In this document: positions 1-9,329 of the stretch, in pieces
How positions within the stretch are numbered: the first letter of the stretch is position 1
Layout of the letters: every line of letters starts with the position of its first letter
NCBI GenBank assembly: GCA_902623005.1
Contig: CACNSC010000001.1
Span: forward strand, 62,001 to 126,000
Length of the DNA: 64,000 nt
Reading direction: 5' to 3'
From: an uncultured Coxiella sp.
Lineage (GTDB): Bacteria; Pseudomonadota; Gammaproteobacteria; Coxiellales; Coxiellaceae
Notes under the pieces: generated by a model
What the model was told of the DNA's origin: nothing
Databases searched by the model: none
The model's input: the letters and a program-made list of their open reading frames with translations, nothing else
Made by a program: the position numbers and the translations under genes

Positions 1-1174
1 CTTCTGAGGTGTGATCATTGGATAGATCTTTCTGCCAATCGATCACCTGGCGTAAGGTTGCTATTTTTTCTTCATAGGAGACTTTGTTCGAGCTTCCTTC
101 TTTGTACTTCCAATGTGCAGCAACGCCGAGTTCAGCTGATTCATGCATGGCATGCGTACGAATTTGTATTTCAACATTGAGTGTCTCATGAACATTGACA
201 GCGGTATGAATCGACTGGTAGCCATTGGCTTTTGGTTGAGAAATGTAATCATCAAATTCTTCTCGTATGGATGGCCATTGCGCATGAATGATACCCAGGG
301 TGGTATAACAGTCACTAATCTCTGGGACCAGGATACGGACTGCACTGGCATCGTATATTTCACCAAAATCAACGTTCTTACGTTGAATCTTTTTGTGAAT
401 GCTATAGATGTGTTTTGAGCGTCCTGATATATCAATCGGTGAGATTTCGGCATCAGCTAAAAGCTTACTTAGAGTATCCATCACGTCGTTAATGAATAAA
501 TCGCGCTCTTTTCGCCTGAGTTTTAGCGATTTAGACAGGGTACTGTAAGTCTCGGGTGCAAGGTAGCGGAAAGAAAAATCCTCCAGTTGCCATTTAAGTT
601 GGCCCATTCCAAGACGATTGGCGAGTGGTGCATATAAATCCATGGTGTGTTGCGCCAGAGCATGTTGGGTCTCTGTATCGGCTAATTTAATGCGCTGTAA
701 TTCGATAATCTGCTGTGCCAGTTTAAGCAATACAATGCGCGCATCATCAATGATTGCTAACAGCATTTTTCGTAGGTTATCGATATGCTGGGGATTATGC
801 TCTAGCTTATTGGCATGCATGCCTTCTGCTTGAGTCATCTTATTGACACCAGCAATCAGACGAGTGATGTTGGGGTGAAAATTGCTATCTATCATCTCAT
901 GATTCATTTCGTGATGTTCGATAGTTGGTAGAATCAAGGCGCAAACTAGTGTGTGCGTATCGCTATTCATCGGTAACAGTACATCAGCAATCGCTAGACC
1001 TAAATGAGCGGTGGGGTGGCGTGTTATGGTTACAGCATTGTGCACCTGAATGAAATCACAGGCCTGCTTGATCAGTTGGTGATTGAGTTTGGGGCTGTAT
1101 TCAGTGAGCTCTTGGTACCAGTCAGTAATATCGCTGGTTTTAAAATCTTGATTTAATCGCTTTTGATTAATCAT
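1..1174 (-). CDS. relA: RelA, (p)ppGpp synthetase (3' end outside window)
   Basis: Ribosome-associated alarmone synthetase of the stringent response; it makes pppGpp from ATP and GTP when uncharged tRNA enters the ribosome. Translating the minus strand from the ATG at 1174 gives an open frame to the window edge (about 390 residues). The N-terminal HD region is degenerate (LPTIEHHEMNHE in place of the HD/ED hydrolase residues), and the synthetase region reads YDASAVRIL, then EEFDDYISQPKANGYQSIH. The EFDD matches the EXDD signature of monofunctional RelA rather than the RXKD of bifunctional Rel/SpoT. The TGS and regulatory domains lie beyond the left edge. The start is 2 bp after the rlmD stop, so the two are co-transcribed, as in other gammaproteobacteria. 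Confidence 0.93.
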   Translation of the reverse strand, partial: MINQKRLNQDFKTSDITDWYQELTEYSPKLNHQLIKQACDFIQVHNAVTITRHPTAHLGLAIADVLLPMNSDTHTLVCALILPTIEHHEMNHEMIDSNFHPNITRLIAGVNKMTQAEGMHANKLEHNPQHIDNLRKMLLAIIDDARIVLLKLAQQIIELQRIKLADTETQHALAQHTMDLYAPLANRLGMGQLKWQLEDFSFRYLAPETYSTLSKSLKLRRKERDLFINDVMDTLSKLLADAEISPIDISGRSKHIYSIHKKIQRKNVDFGEIYDASAVRILVPEISDCYTTLGIIHAQWPSIREEFDDYISQPKANGYQSIHTAVNVHETLNVEIQIRTHAMHESAELGVAAHWKYKEGSSNKVSYEEKIATLRQVIDWQKDLSNDHTSE

Positions 1175-1176
1175 GC

Positions 1177-2502
1177 TTAATTCCGTTTAAAGACTGCCAT
1201 TGCCTCGGTGTGTTGCGTGTGAGGAAACATATCCATTATGCCAGCTTTATCCAGGATGTAACCGTGCGATTGTAGAATGGCGGTGTCTCGTGCCAAGGTT
1301 GCTGGATTACAGGAAATATACACGATGATACTGGGTTGCCAGGTGGACACATACGGTAAGATTTGTTTAGCACCTGCGCGTGGCGGATCAATGACGAGTT
1401 TATCAAATCGTTGTGATAACCAAGATTGCTGGTCGGGTTCAAACAGGTTGGCAGTGAAGAATTCAGTATTATCAAGCTGATTATCTTGGGCGTTTACTGC
1501 GGCCTGTGCGACGGCGGAATTATCACCCTCAACGCCAACCACGTGTCGACAATGCTTGGCGATGGGTAGACTGAAATTACCAATTCCACAGAATAGATCC
1601 AATACGCGGTCATTGCTGCTCAGTTGCAGTAGCTCTATTGCTTGATTAACCATGGCTTGATTGATGAAAGGATTGATTTGAATAAACTGACTGGGATGAA
1701 AAGCAAACCTCAAGTTATGATCAGTCATCTCATAATGCATGAGTTCAGAGCTTGCAGTTGGGTGGTATAGCGAAATAGTCTCCGGCCCTTTGGGTTGCAA
1801 GTAAAGTCTGTAATGGCAATCTATGGCGAGTTCGCGTAATCGATCCAAATCCTGATCGGAGAGGGCGACTAAATGTCGAACAATAATTGCAGTATCACCA
1901 TCTCCCACAGCAACTTCGATCTGTGGAATTGACTCTCTAGCACTAAGGTGAAACAGGCAATCGCTAATCTTTGAAATATTATTTCCGACGCTGGGGTGCA
2001 AGATAGGACACTCGTTTAGGTCTGAGACAAAGCGACCGTCTCGTTCACGAAAGCCCACTAATACTTTGCCTTTTTTAGCGACGTAACGGATGCTAAGTCT
2101 GGCTTTGTGGCGGTAACCCCAGGGTGTTTTATTCAGCGGAGCTAACCAGTCTTTGGGTTGCGTTTGCGCTTGGTGTTGCAGCAAGTTAGCAAAGCTGGCC
2201 TGTTTGTGATGGATCTGTGCCTCCAGTTGCATGTGTTGCAAGCTGCAGCCCCCGCAAGTCCCAAAATGTTGGCAGACGGGAGGCGTACGTTCGGCTGCAG
2301 GTGATAAAACTTCAACGGTTTGACCCTCATCAAAACTGCCGCGTTTTCTGATGTGTTGGAAGCGCACGGTCTCACCGGGCAAGGCATCTTTAATGAAGGT
2401 GGTTTTGCCTTCAATCACTGCGATTCCGCGGGCTTCGTGGCTGAGGCGGTCGATTTGGGTGGTCAGTATGGGTCGAGGAGATTTGCTCATTTTGACGGGC
2501 AC
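1177..2502 (-). CDS. rlmD: 23S rRNA (uracil-1939-C5)-methyltransferase RlmD
   Basis: SAM-dependent methyltransferase that makes m5U1939 in 23S rRNA. An N-terminal TRAM-like region (about 15-70) is followed by iron-sulfur cysteines C77, C83, C86 (FGTCGGCSLQH) and C165 (NECPILHP). The Rossmann SAM motif is VLDLFCGIGNFSLP, then IDPPRAGA, the catalytic cysteine in ISCNPATLARD (about C398) and the general base in HTEAMAVF near the C-terminus. 441 residues is usual for the family. A second possible start, MSKSPRP, lies four codons downstream. It lies immediately upstream of relA in the same direction. Confidence 0.95.
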   Translation of the reverse strand: MPVKMSKSPRPILTTQIDRLSHEARGIAVIEGKTTFIKDALPGETVRFQHIRKRGSFDEGQTVEVLSPAAERTPPVCQHFGTCGGCSLQHMQLEAQIHHKQASFANLLQHQAQTQPKDWLAPLNKTPWGYRHKARLSIRYVAKKGKVLVGFRERDGRFVSDLNECPILHPSVGNNISKISDCLFHLSARESIPQIEVAVGDGDTAIIVRHLVALSDQDLDRLRELAIDCHYRLYLQPKGPETISLYHPTASSELMHYEMTDHNLRFAFHPSQFIQINPFINQAMVNQAIELLQLSSNDRVLDLFCGIGNFSLPIAKHCRHVVGVEGDNSAVAQAAVNAQDNQLDNTEFFTANLFEPDQQSWLSQRFDKLVIDPPRAGAKQILPYVSTWQPSIIVYISCNPATLARDTAILQSHGYILDKAGIMDMFPHTQHTEAMAVFKRN

Positions 2503-2598
2503 TAAGAATCAAAAAACGCAGTTTATCGGAAAGATGAAGCTTGGTCTAACATTTGTTATATTACCTGACGATAGAAAATAGTGAATCATGGAACGCGT

Positions 2599-3558
2599 AT
2601 GAATAGGACTTTACTTATTGTTTTAACTACTCTTTTTTTATCATCGCTGGTGGTGGATGCAGTTGCACAATCTAATCCATTAGCTCAGCCAACAACACCA
2701 CAAGGTTTCCATGCAGTGGGTGATTCAGACAGCGATAGTCCTCCAGCAGCACCGGCCTCGGACGCGCCGGAGAATACCCCAACCTCTGCAGATAGCAGCA
2801 GTGCTAGCAATGCTGTGCCCACCGATCAGTCCGCGACCGAAGATACGGGCGGCAGTGGTTTGTCACAGGAAGATGAGGCGGAACAAATGCAAGCCATTAA
2901 AGCGATTGAGGCCAAGGCTAAAGCCAAGGCACTGGCCAACACCTCAACGCAGTCAATTCAAGCTATGGTTTCTCCAACTGCGCCATCTGCATCGGTGTTG
3001 CAAGCTTTGCAATCGCAAATTACGCGTCTCGCTCAATTATCTTCATCTACCCAGCAACAACTAAGCGAGCGAATTGATGCTTCGTACGAGCAGAATGATC
3101 TACAGGCGAAGCAACTCAAACAGCTGACAGAGACGCAACAACAAATCCAAGTAGTAATCACTCAGCTCAATAAGCAATTGATCAGTCAGTCCGCCACAAA
3201 AACTACTATCTATTCAGGATTTATGCCTTTGCTCTCGCTGGTCTGGCTGGTGATACTGAGTCTTGTGGTCGTGGTGTTGATTGTCACACAAATTCTGTCA
3301 TTGCGTACCATGAAGCGTCTGTCATGTAGCCAAACTGGGGTTAAAGAGCTCGACGAAGAGTATGATTTTATGGCGACTCAGGAAGCCATGCCGGCCAAAC
3401 TTGATTTGGCGAGAGCTTATATCGAGATGGGTGACGACGACCAAGCTAAAGAGGTACTAGCGGGAATCGTTGCTTCCGGTCAACCAGAATTTGTTGCACA
3501 GGCTAAAGCGTTGTTAGCAACGATATCGCAAGTTAAACGAGAGCCAAACAATGACTAG
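2599..3558 (+). CDS. fimV: Short FimV-like inner-membrane protein
   Basis: Resembles the FimV/TspA family, which links peptidoglycan, polarity and type IV pili, but is far smaller (about 319 aa against 700-900 in Pseudomonas). It has an N-terminal signal peptide (LLIVLTTLFLSSLVVDAVAQ), a Ser/Ala/Pro/Asp-rich linker, a Gln-rich predicted coiled coil (about 130-200), one TM segment (LLSLVWLVILSLVVVVLIV) and the FimV C-terminal cytoplasmic motif (LDLARAYIEMGDDDQAKEVL). The LysM region of long FimV is not visible. Start chosen at ATG 2599 after GGAACG rather than GTG 2581. The 3' end overlaps truA by 8 bp, the usual FimV-truA neighbourhood. Confidence 0.75.
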   Translation: MNRTLLIVLTTLFLSSLVVDAVAQSNPLAQPTTPQGFHAVGDSDSDSPPAAPASDAPENTPTSADSSSASNAVPTDQSATEDTGGSGLSQEDEAEQMQAIKAIEAKAKAKALANTSTQSIQAMVSPTAPSASVLQALQSQITRLAQLSSSTQQQLSERIDASYEQNDLQAKQLKQLTETQQQIQVVITQLNKQLISQSATKTTIYSGFMPLLSLVWLVILSLVVVVLIVTQILSLRTMKRLSCSQTGVKELDEEYDFMATQEAMPAKLDLARAYIEMGDDDQAKEVLAGIVASGQPEFVAQAKALLATISQVKREPNND

Positions 3559-4363
3559 AAGACGTTATGCCCTGTGTGTTCGATATGACGGTTCGCGTTA
3601 TCACGGGTGGCAAAAGCAAGGAACTCCTGATGATCTAATCACCGTACAGTTAATGGTCGAGAAGGCGTTGTCTCAAGTTGCTCACCACCAGGTGATTATC
3701 ACCTGTGCCGGTCGAACCGATGCACGCGTGCATGCAACCGGACAAATCATTCACTTCGATACTGATGCTGATCGTACCGATCATGCCTGGGTATTTGGCG
3801 CCAACAGTAATCTACCTCATGATATATCGGTATTATGGGCAAAAGAGGTGCCTTTGGAGTTTCACGCGCGTTTTTCAGCCATCTCAAGACGTTACCGTTA
3901 TCTGTTGTACAATTACCCGATTCGACCAGGCATATTGCGTCATGCTGTGGGTTGGTACCACACCAGTCTGGATGATCCAAAAATGTTAGAGGCTGCACAA
4001 TATTTGCTCGGTGAGCATGATTTTAGCTCTTTTCGCGGTGCGGGCTGTCAAGCCAAGAGCCCGGTGCGCACAATTGAGACGATCACTATCACGCGTCAGC
4101 GCCATATGCTAATCATCGAGCTGCAAGCCAACGCGTTTCTTCTACACATGGTCCGAAACATTGTTGGAGCATTGGTGCAGATTGGTGCCCATAGGCAGCC
4201 TGTAGGTTGGCTATCGGAGGTGCTTGCGGCACGTAATCGCCAAGCTGCTGCAGAAACCATTGCTCCAAATGGTTTATATTTAGTCAAAGTGGGCTATACC
4301 GAACAGTTTGAGCTACCTGATGCGCCGATTGGTCCCTTCTTTTTGCCTGATCTTTTGGTATGA
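3551..4363 (+). CDS. truA: tRNA pseudouridine(38-40) synthase TruA
   Basis: Converts uridines 38-40 of the tRNA anticodon stem to pseudouridine. 270 residues, normal size. The catalytic aspartate is D57 in CAGRTDARVHATGQ; downstream are the family motifs FHARFSAISRRYRYLLYN and FLLHMVRNIVGALVQIG. The start overlaps the end of the fimV-like gene, implying translational coupling. accD follows after 39 bp. Confidence 0.96.
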   Translation: MTRRRYALCVRYDGSRYHGWQKQGTPDDLITVQLMVEKALSQVAHHQVIITCAGRTDARVHATGQIIHFDTDADRTDHAWVFGANSNLPHDISVLWAKEVPLEFHARFSAISRRYRYLLYNYPIRPGILRHAVGWYHTSLDDPKMLEAAQYLLGEHDFSSFRGAGCQAKSPVRTIETITITRQRHMLIIELQANAFLLHMVRNIVGALVQIGAHRQPVGWLSEVLAARNRQAAAETIAPNGLYLVKVGYTEQFELPDAPIGPFFLPDLLV

Positions 4364-4402
4364 TCGAGCATTCTTTTTTAATAACCGCGTAGAGGATTTA
4401 AA

Positions 4403-5287
4403 GTGAGTTGGTTTACGAGAATCTTGCCGTCTATTTCTACGGTTAAAACGAAAGGCGTTCCTGAAGGAGTGTGGTCTAAATGCCCCGCTTGTCTTACCAT
4501 GTTGTATGTTTCTGACCTCGAAAAAAATCAAATGGTATGCCCTAAATGCAACCATCACAGTCGTATTGGTGCTCGAAAACGTCTTGGACACTTTATGGAT
4601 CCAGGTTACAGAGAATTAGCCAAACACGTTCAGCCGATTGATCACTTAAAGTTTAAAGACACAAAAAAATACCGCGATCGACTCTCTAGCGCTAAAAAGT
4701 CGTCTCAGGAAGATGAAGCGTTGGTCGTCATGGAGGGTAAAGTACACGGTGTACCTTTGATTGCTTGTGCCTTCGATTTTGGCTTTATTGGCGGCACGAT
4801 GAGCAGTGCTGTGGGTGATCGTTTTGTTGTCGCGGCGCAAGCGGCAATGCAAGCACAAGTTCCGTTAGTGTGTTTTGCCACCAGTGGTGGCGCACGCATG
4901 CAAGAGGGTGTGTTCTCTTTGTTTCAAATGGCAAAAACCTCAGCCGTGTTGGCACGTTTGTCTGAAGCAAAGCTACCGTTTATTTCCGTGTTGTGTGACC
5001 CAACCATGGGTGGCGTTTCAGCTAGTCTTGCAACCTTGGGCGACATTATAATTGCTGAACCAAAAGCGCTGATAGGTTTTTCTGGGCCGCGGGTTATTCA
5101 ACAAACTATTCGTGAAGAATTACCTGAGGGTTTTCAGCGCAGTGAGTTCCTTTTATCTCACGGTGCTATCGATATGATCGTGCATCGTGGTGACATGCGA
5201 CAGCGCATTGCAAAGTTGTTAGCGGCGCTGACTCACCAATCTGATCCACAACTTGTCAATAATAACGATCTAGCCGTCTGCGAGTAG
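4403..5287 (+). CDS. accD: Acetyl-CoA carboxylase carboxyltransferase subunit beta
   Basis: Beta subunit of the carboxyltransferase that forms malonyl-CoA for fatty acid synthesis, partner of AccA. It has an N-terminal zinc ribbon with C27, C30, C46 and C49, then the crotonase-like core with [16 protein letters not shown] and [14 protein letters not shown] start at 4403 with AGAGGA about 6 nt upstream. 294 residues is standard. folC follows 10 bp later, the order conserved in many gammaproteobacteria. Confidence 0.97.
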   Translation: MSWFTRILPSISTVKTKGVPEGVWSKCPACLTMLYVSDLEKNQMVCPKCNHHSRIGARKRLGHFMDPGYRELAKHVQPIDHLKFKDTKKYRDRLSSAKKSSQEDEALVVMEGKVHGVPLIACAFDFGFIGGTMSSAVGDRFVVAAQAAMQAQVPLVCFATSGGARMQEGVFSLFQMAKTSAVLARLSEAKLPFISVLCDPTMGGVSASLATLGDIIIAEPKALIGFSGPRVIQQTIREELPEGFQRSEFLLSHGAIDMIVHRGDMRQRIAKLLAALTHQSDPQLVNNNDLAVCE

Positions 5288-5297
5288 GATTTAAATC

Positions 5298-6599
5298 GTG
5301 AATACGTTGCAGTCATGGTCTGAGTATATCATGCAGTTGCATTCCAAACGGATTGATCTTTCTCTAGATCGTATGATGACGGTTGCTCAACAGATGGACT
5401 TGTTAACGTTTGGTTGTCCAGTTATCACGGTTGCAGGTACCAATGGCAAAGGCTCTTGTGTCACAGCACTCGAGGCGATGTATTCAGCGGCTGGCTATCG
5501 TGTTGGTTGTTATACTTCCCCTGAGTTACTGCATTTTTGTGAGCGCATTCGAGTTGGTCAGCAAGCCATTAGTGAGACCGCTCTCCTGCAAGCTTTTCAG
5601 GAAGTAGAGTCAGCAAGAGCAAATACAACGTTGAGTTTTTTTGAGTTTACAACCCTTGCTGCATTTTTTGTTTTCAAGTACTCAGACATTGATGTGTTGG
5701 TATTGGAAGTCGGTTTAGGTGGGCGTTTGGATACGGTTAATGTGATTGATGCTGACATCGCCATCATTACCTCGATCGGATTAGACCATACGGAATTTTT
5801 GGGTAACGATCGTGAGACCATTGCACGAGAAAAAGCCGGGATCATGCGATATGGTCGGCCTGTCATTTGTGGTGACGAAGATCCTCCGACCTCGATACAG
5901 CAGATGGCCAATCAGGTCGGTGCAAAACTACTGCAGCTGAACACGGCATTCAACTACAGCCAAGACTGTAATTCGCTATCTTGGGTTTGGTCATCAAGTC
6001 GCACACAGTTATGTGATTTACCGGTGCCAGCGATACGACTCGACAACGCAGCATGTGCATTACAAGCTCTCGATTGTTTGCAAGAGAAATTACCAGTATC
6101 CATGCAAGCAATCAAAACCGGTTTGCAGTCAGTCAGTCTTCCAGGTCGTTTTGAACAACAATCATTTCAGCGGGTGCCAGTGATTCTTGATGTTGCGCAT
6201 AACCCGGATGCGGTGTGCGCTTTGATTGAGAATTTAAACCGCTTCGATAAGAGGAGAGCAATTCATGCAGTATTCACCTGTGCGGCTGATAAAAACATTG
6301 AAGCTATCGTGTCATTATTAAAATCTCATATTACTCATTGGTATATTGCACCGCTGTTTCCTGCTTATTCGCCAGGAGGACACATCATGGATGTTTCAAT
6401 CGAAAGCATAGCCAGTGCGTTGCAACTGCTGAATTGTCAATACACTTGTTTAGAGTCAGTTGAAAAGGCGTTTGAATCGGCCCACAATGAATGTCAGTCA
6501 TCCGAAGACAACCTAATCCTAGTCTTTGGTTCTTTTAAAACAGTAGCCGCGATTAAGCGTGCCGTGGTTTTTGATGAGGAGCAACAATGCCTTCAGTAA
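5298..6599 (+). CDS. folC: Dihydrofolate synthase / folylpolyglutamate synthase
   Basis: Mur-ligase-family enzyme that adds glutamate to dihydropteroate and tetrahydrofolate. The P-loop is at residues 45-53 (VAGTNGKGS); the metal/ATP region includes LEVGLGGRLDTVN and ITSIGLDHTEFLG, and the C-terminal domain contains LDVAHNPDA. GTG start after AGGATTTAAATC. The 3' end overlaps the dedD-like gene by 13 bp. Confidence 0.95.
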   Translation: MNTLQSWSEYIMQLHSKRIDLSLDRMMTVAQQMDLLTFGCPVITVAGTNGKGSCVTALEAMYSAAGYRVGCYTSPELLHFCERIRVGQQAISETALLQAFQEVESARANTTLSFFEFTTLAAFFVFKYSDIDVLVLEVGLGGRLDTVNVIDADIAIITSIGLDHTEFLGNDRETIAREKAGIMRYGRPVICGDEDPPTSIQQMANQVGAKLLQLNTAFNYSQDCNSLSWVWSSSRTQLCDLPVPAIRLDNAACALQALDCLQEKLPVSMQAIKTGLQSVSLPGRFEQQSFQRVPVILDVAHNPDAVCALIENLNRFDKRRAIHAVFTCAADKNIEAIVSLLKSHITHWYIAPLFPAYSPGGHIMDVSIESIASALQLLNCQYTCLESVEKAFESAHNECQSSEDNLILVFGSFKTVAAIKRAVVFDEEQQCLQ

Positions 6600-7174
6600 T
6601 CAAACAACGTCTATTAGGAGCATTAGTGATTCTGATTATTGTTGTGATTGCCGCGCCATGGGTTTGGCGTTTATCCGATACTAAACAGCCGCCGCACACG
6701 ATTTCCATTCAGTGGCCAAGCGGCATGCAGCAAGCAGTAGTTAGTGCTGATTCATCGCCCAACCTTACTGTATTGGTAGAAAGCACCAATCCAAAGCAAG
6801 GTATAACAGAGCCAGTCATTAATCAGATACCTGATCAAAAGGTGGTATCAATAGATCAACGTGATTCGTCTCACTCGTCACTGCCCAAGCAACCATCTCC
6901 ATCCTCATCCCCAGTGTCGCAGGCAGCGCATTGGGATATACAGATTGCCTCATTTAGGCAGCGCGATAATGCAGTGCGATTGGTTAACGATCTAAAGCAG
7001 CAGGGGTATGCTAGTTTTATGCGACCCAAGACAGCATCATCAGAAAACTCTTTAACAAAGGTTTTTATTGGTCCACTGGAGACAAAGTCTCAAGTTGATC
7101 AGACGCTCACGGCTTTATTGCAAGCCAATGGATTACGTGGCATTGCCATTTATCAGAAACAAGGAGACCTTTAA
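6587..7174 (+). CDS. dedD: DedD-like SPOR-domain cell-division protein
   Basis: Single-pass inner-membrane protein with a short cytoplasmic N-terminus, a TM helix at about residues 9-29 (LLGALVILIIVVIAAPWVW), a Ser/Pro/Gln-rich periplasmic linker and a C-terminal SPOR domain from about residue 113 (WDIQIASFRQRDNAVRLVN ... TKVFIGPLETKSQVD). SPOR domains bind denuded septal peptidoglycan. The family and position between folC and cvpA match DedD. Confidence 0.85.
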   Translation: MPSVIKQRLLGALVILIIVVIAAPWVWRLSDTKQPPHTISIQWPSGMQQAVVSADSSPNLTVLVESTNPKQGITEPVINQIPDQKVVSIDQRDSSHSSLPKQPSPSSSPVSQAAHWDIQIASFRQRDNAVRLVNDLKQQGYASFMRPKTASSENSLTKVFIGPLETKSQVDQTLTALLQANGLRGIAIYQKQGDL

Positions 7175-7761
7175 TGGATACCATCAGTGTTTTTCACTCA
7201 ACGTGGTTTGATGCGATATTACTGGCGATTATTGCCTTATCAATTGTTGTGAGTTTTTTTCGCGGTTTTTTGCGTGAAGCAATCTCGTTATGCAGTTGGG
7301 TGCTGGGTATCGGTCTCGCTTTGGAGTTCTCATCATTTATTTCACACCATATCTTCTTTTGGATTCAATCTAAAGGTATAGCTTATGGCGCAGCCTTCGT
7401 GTCTATCGTTGCTTTAGTTCTAATCATCGGTTGGCTTGTAATCAAGCTACTGCGCGGCTTAGCCACGCTAACGGGCTTGGGTATCTTTGATCGTGCTTTG
7501 GGTGTTGTGTTTGGTTTTTTTCGCGGTGTGTTGGTGTCTACTTTGATGGTTATGTTGGTCAATGTCACTGTGTTTGCTAATGCGCATTGGTTTGCTGATT
7601 CCGCGATGAAAGTCGTATTAAAAAAGCCAGAGCAATGGGTGGAGCAGTTTGTGCCTAATGATGTCGTTGATGTTTCGCGTTGGGTTGATCACAAGGATAC
7701 GATTCTTGATCATGCCAGTTCATTTCATCAGCAATTAACTGAGAATAAGGAAGACGTTTAA
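7174..7761 (+). CDS. cvpA: CvpA family membrane protein
   Basis: Four predicted TM helices (about residues 14-33, 38-58, 68-92 and 106-128) and family motifs FFRGFLREAISL and RALGVVFGFFRGVLVS. Named for colicin V production; in many bacteria it affects envelope stress and is encoded just before purF, as here. Start and stop overlap both neighbours by one base, consistent with a coupled operon. Confidence 0.9.
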   Translation: MDTISVFHSTWFDAILLAIIALSIVVSFFRGFLREAISLCSWVLGIGLALEFSSFISHHIFFWIQSKGIAYGAAFVSIVALVLIIGWLVIKLLRGLATLTGLGIFDRALGVVFGFFRGVLVSTLMVMLVNVTVFANAHWFADSAMKVVLKKPEQWVEQFVPNDVVDVSRWVDHKDTILDHASSFHQQLTENKEDV

Positions 7762-9296
7762 TGTGTGCTGTCATTGGTGTGCTTGCACACGACCGTGTCA
7801 GTCAAATGCTTTACGACGCATTAACCATCGTGCAACACCGTGGGCAAGATGCGGCCGGTATCATGACGTCAGACCAACGTCGAATTTACTTGCGTAAGTC
7901 AACCGGGTTGGTTCGTGATGCTATTCGTGAGAAGCATGTCCACGGATTATTAGGGAATATTGGTATTGGTCATGTTCGATACCCAACTGCTGGAACCGAT
8001 AGCGCAGCTGAGGCGCAACCATTTTATGTGAATTCCCCATACGGAATTGGCATTGTGCACAACGGTAATTTGACTAACGCAGCAGAGCTCACGCAGGTAT
8101 TGGCAGATACGGATCATCGGCATTTAAATACCAACTCAGACTCGGAGGTCATCTTAAATGTTTTTGCGGATGAGCTGCAAAGAGTTGCCGGTGATGCTTT
8201 TGATAGTGGCCAACTGTTTACCGCGATGCGGGGTTTGTATACCAGACTACAAGGGGCATATGCTGCGGTTGCAATGATCAATGGGCATGGGTTGGTGGCA
8301 TTTCGTGACCCTCATGGTATCCGACCGTTAGTGTTTGGCCAGCGCGAGAGTGCTCAGGGTAAAGAGTACATGGTGGCTTCAGAATCCATCGCATTGAGTG
8401 TATTGGGTTTTGACTACGTCGATGATGTTCAGCCTGGTGAAGCTATATTGTTCGGTGTTGATGGTCAAATTCAGCGTCAAGTCTGCGCGCGTCAGACCGC
8501 AGACCATCCGTGTTTATTTGAATATATCTATCTTGCGCGCCCTGATTCAGTCATGCACGGTATCTCAGTCTATCGTGCCCGACAAAACATGGGTGCAGCA
8601 TTGGGTCGAAAAATAGCTGATTTAGGCCTGTGTGAGCAAATCGATTGCGTGATTCCTGTGCCAGATACGTCACGCACGGCAGCGTTAGCGCTCGCCCAGC
8701 AAACCGGTTTGGAGTATTCGGAGGGTTTTGTTAAGAATCGTTACATAGGCCGTACCTTCATTATGCCAGAGCAAACCACACGACGTCACAGCGTGCGTTT
8801 GAAACTGCACGCCATGCGTGAAGAATTCTTAGACCGTTGTGTTCTGCTGGTCGATGATTCAATTGTGCGTGGCACAACTTCCCAAGAGATCATTCAAATG
8901 GCGAGAGACGCAGGCGCCAAGCGAGTATTTTTTGCCTCTGCCGCTCCACCGATTCGTTTTCCTAATATTTATGGAATTGACATGCCATCATCGGATGAAT
9001 TGATTGCTCATGACCAAAGCATTGCATCCGTTGCAAAAAGTATTGGTGCTGATCGTTTAATATATCAAGATCTTGATGCGGTCGTCTCTGCCGTGAATGC
9101 TGCTGCCACTGTCTCACAAGGGTCAATCAAACGTTTCGAGGATTCGGTATTCAGTGGCCATTATGTCGCTGGTCGCATACAAGCAGGTGGCCAAAGCCAT
9201 GCTGCAGCTCAGCGCACGCAGAAAAAACGGTTACAAGCAGAACTCGATCGTTGTGTGGTATACTCCGGCGACGATGACATTCTTGTCCGCGACTAA
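7761..9296 (+). CDS. purF: Amidophosphoribosyltransferase
   Basis: First committed step of purine synthesis: PRPP plus glutamine to phosphoribosylamine. The N-terminal nucleophile is the cysteine after Met1 (MCAVIGV), with VQHRGQDAAGI and VHNGNLTNA of the class II glutaminase. The C-terminal half carries the PRPP loop VLLVDDSIVRGTTSQE and FVKNRYIGRTFI. 511 residues, no propeptide. Confidence 0.97.
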   Translation: MCAVIGVLAHDRVSQMLYDALTIVQHRGQDAAGIMTSDQRRIYLRKSTGLVRDAIREKHVHGLLGNIGIGHVRYPTAGTDSAAEAQPFYVNSPYGIGIVHNGNLTNAAELTQVLADTDHRHLNTNSDSEVILNVFADELQRVAGDAFDSGQLFTAMRGLYTRLQGAYAAVAMINGHGLVAFRDPHGIRPLVFGQRESAQGKEYMVASESIALSVLGFDYVDDVQPGEAILFGVDGQIQRQVCARQTADHPCLFEYIYLARPDSVMHGISVYRARQNMGAALGRKIADLGLCEQIDCVIPVPDTSRTAALALAQQTGLEYSEGFVKNRYIGRTFIMPEQTTRRHSVRLKLHAMREEFLDRCVLLVDDSIVRGTTSQEIIQMARDAGAKRVFFASAAPPIRFPNIYGIDMPSSDELIAHDQSIASVAKSIGADRLIYQDLDAVVSAVNAAATVSQGSIKRFEDSVFSGHYVAGRIQAGGQSHAAAQRTQKKRLQAELDRCVVYSGDDDILVRD

Positions 9297-9329
9297 TTAA
9301 AACTTATCCAGCCAATTCATAGACATACC

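Noticed and set aside
5597-5911. Long antisense frames inside core genes such as folC
   Set aside because: Shadows of the real frames with no coding signals of their own.
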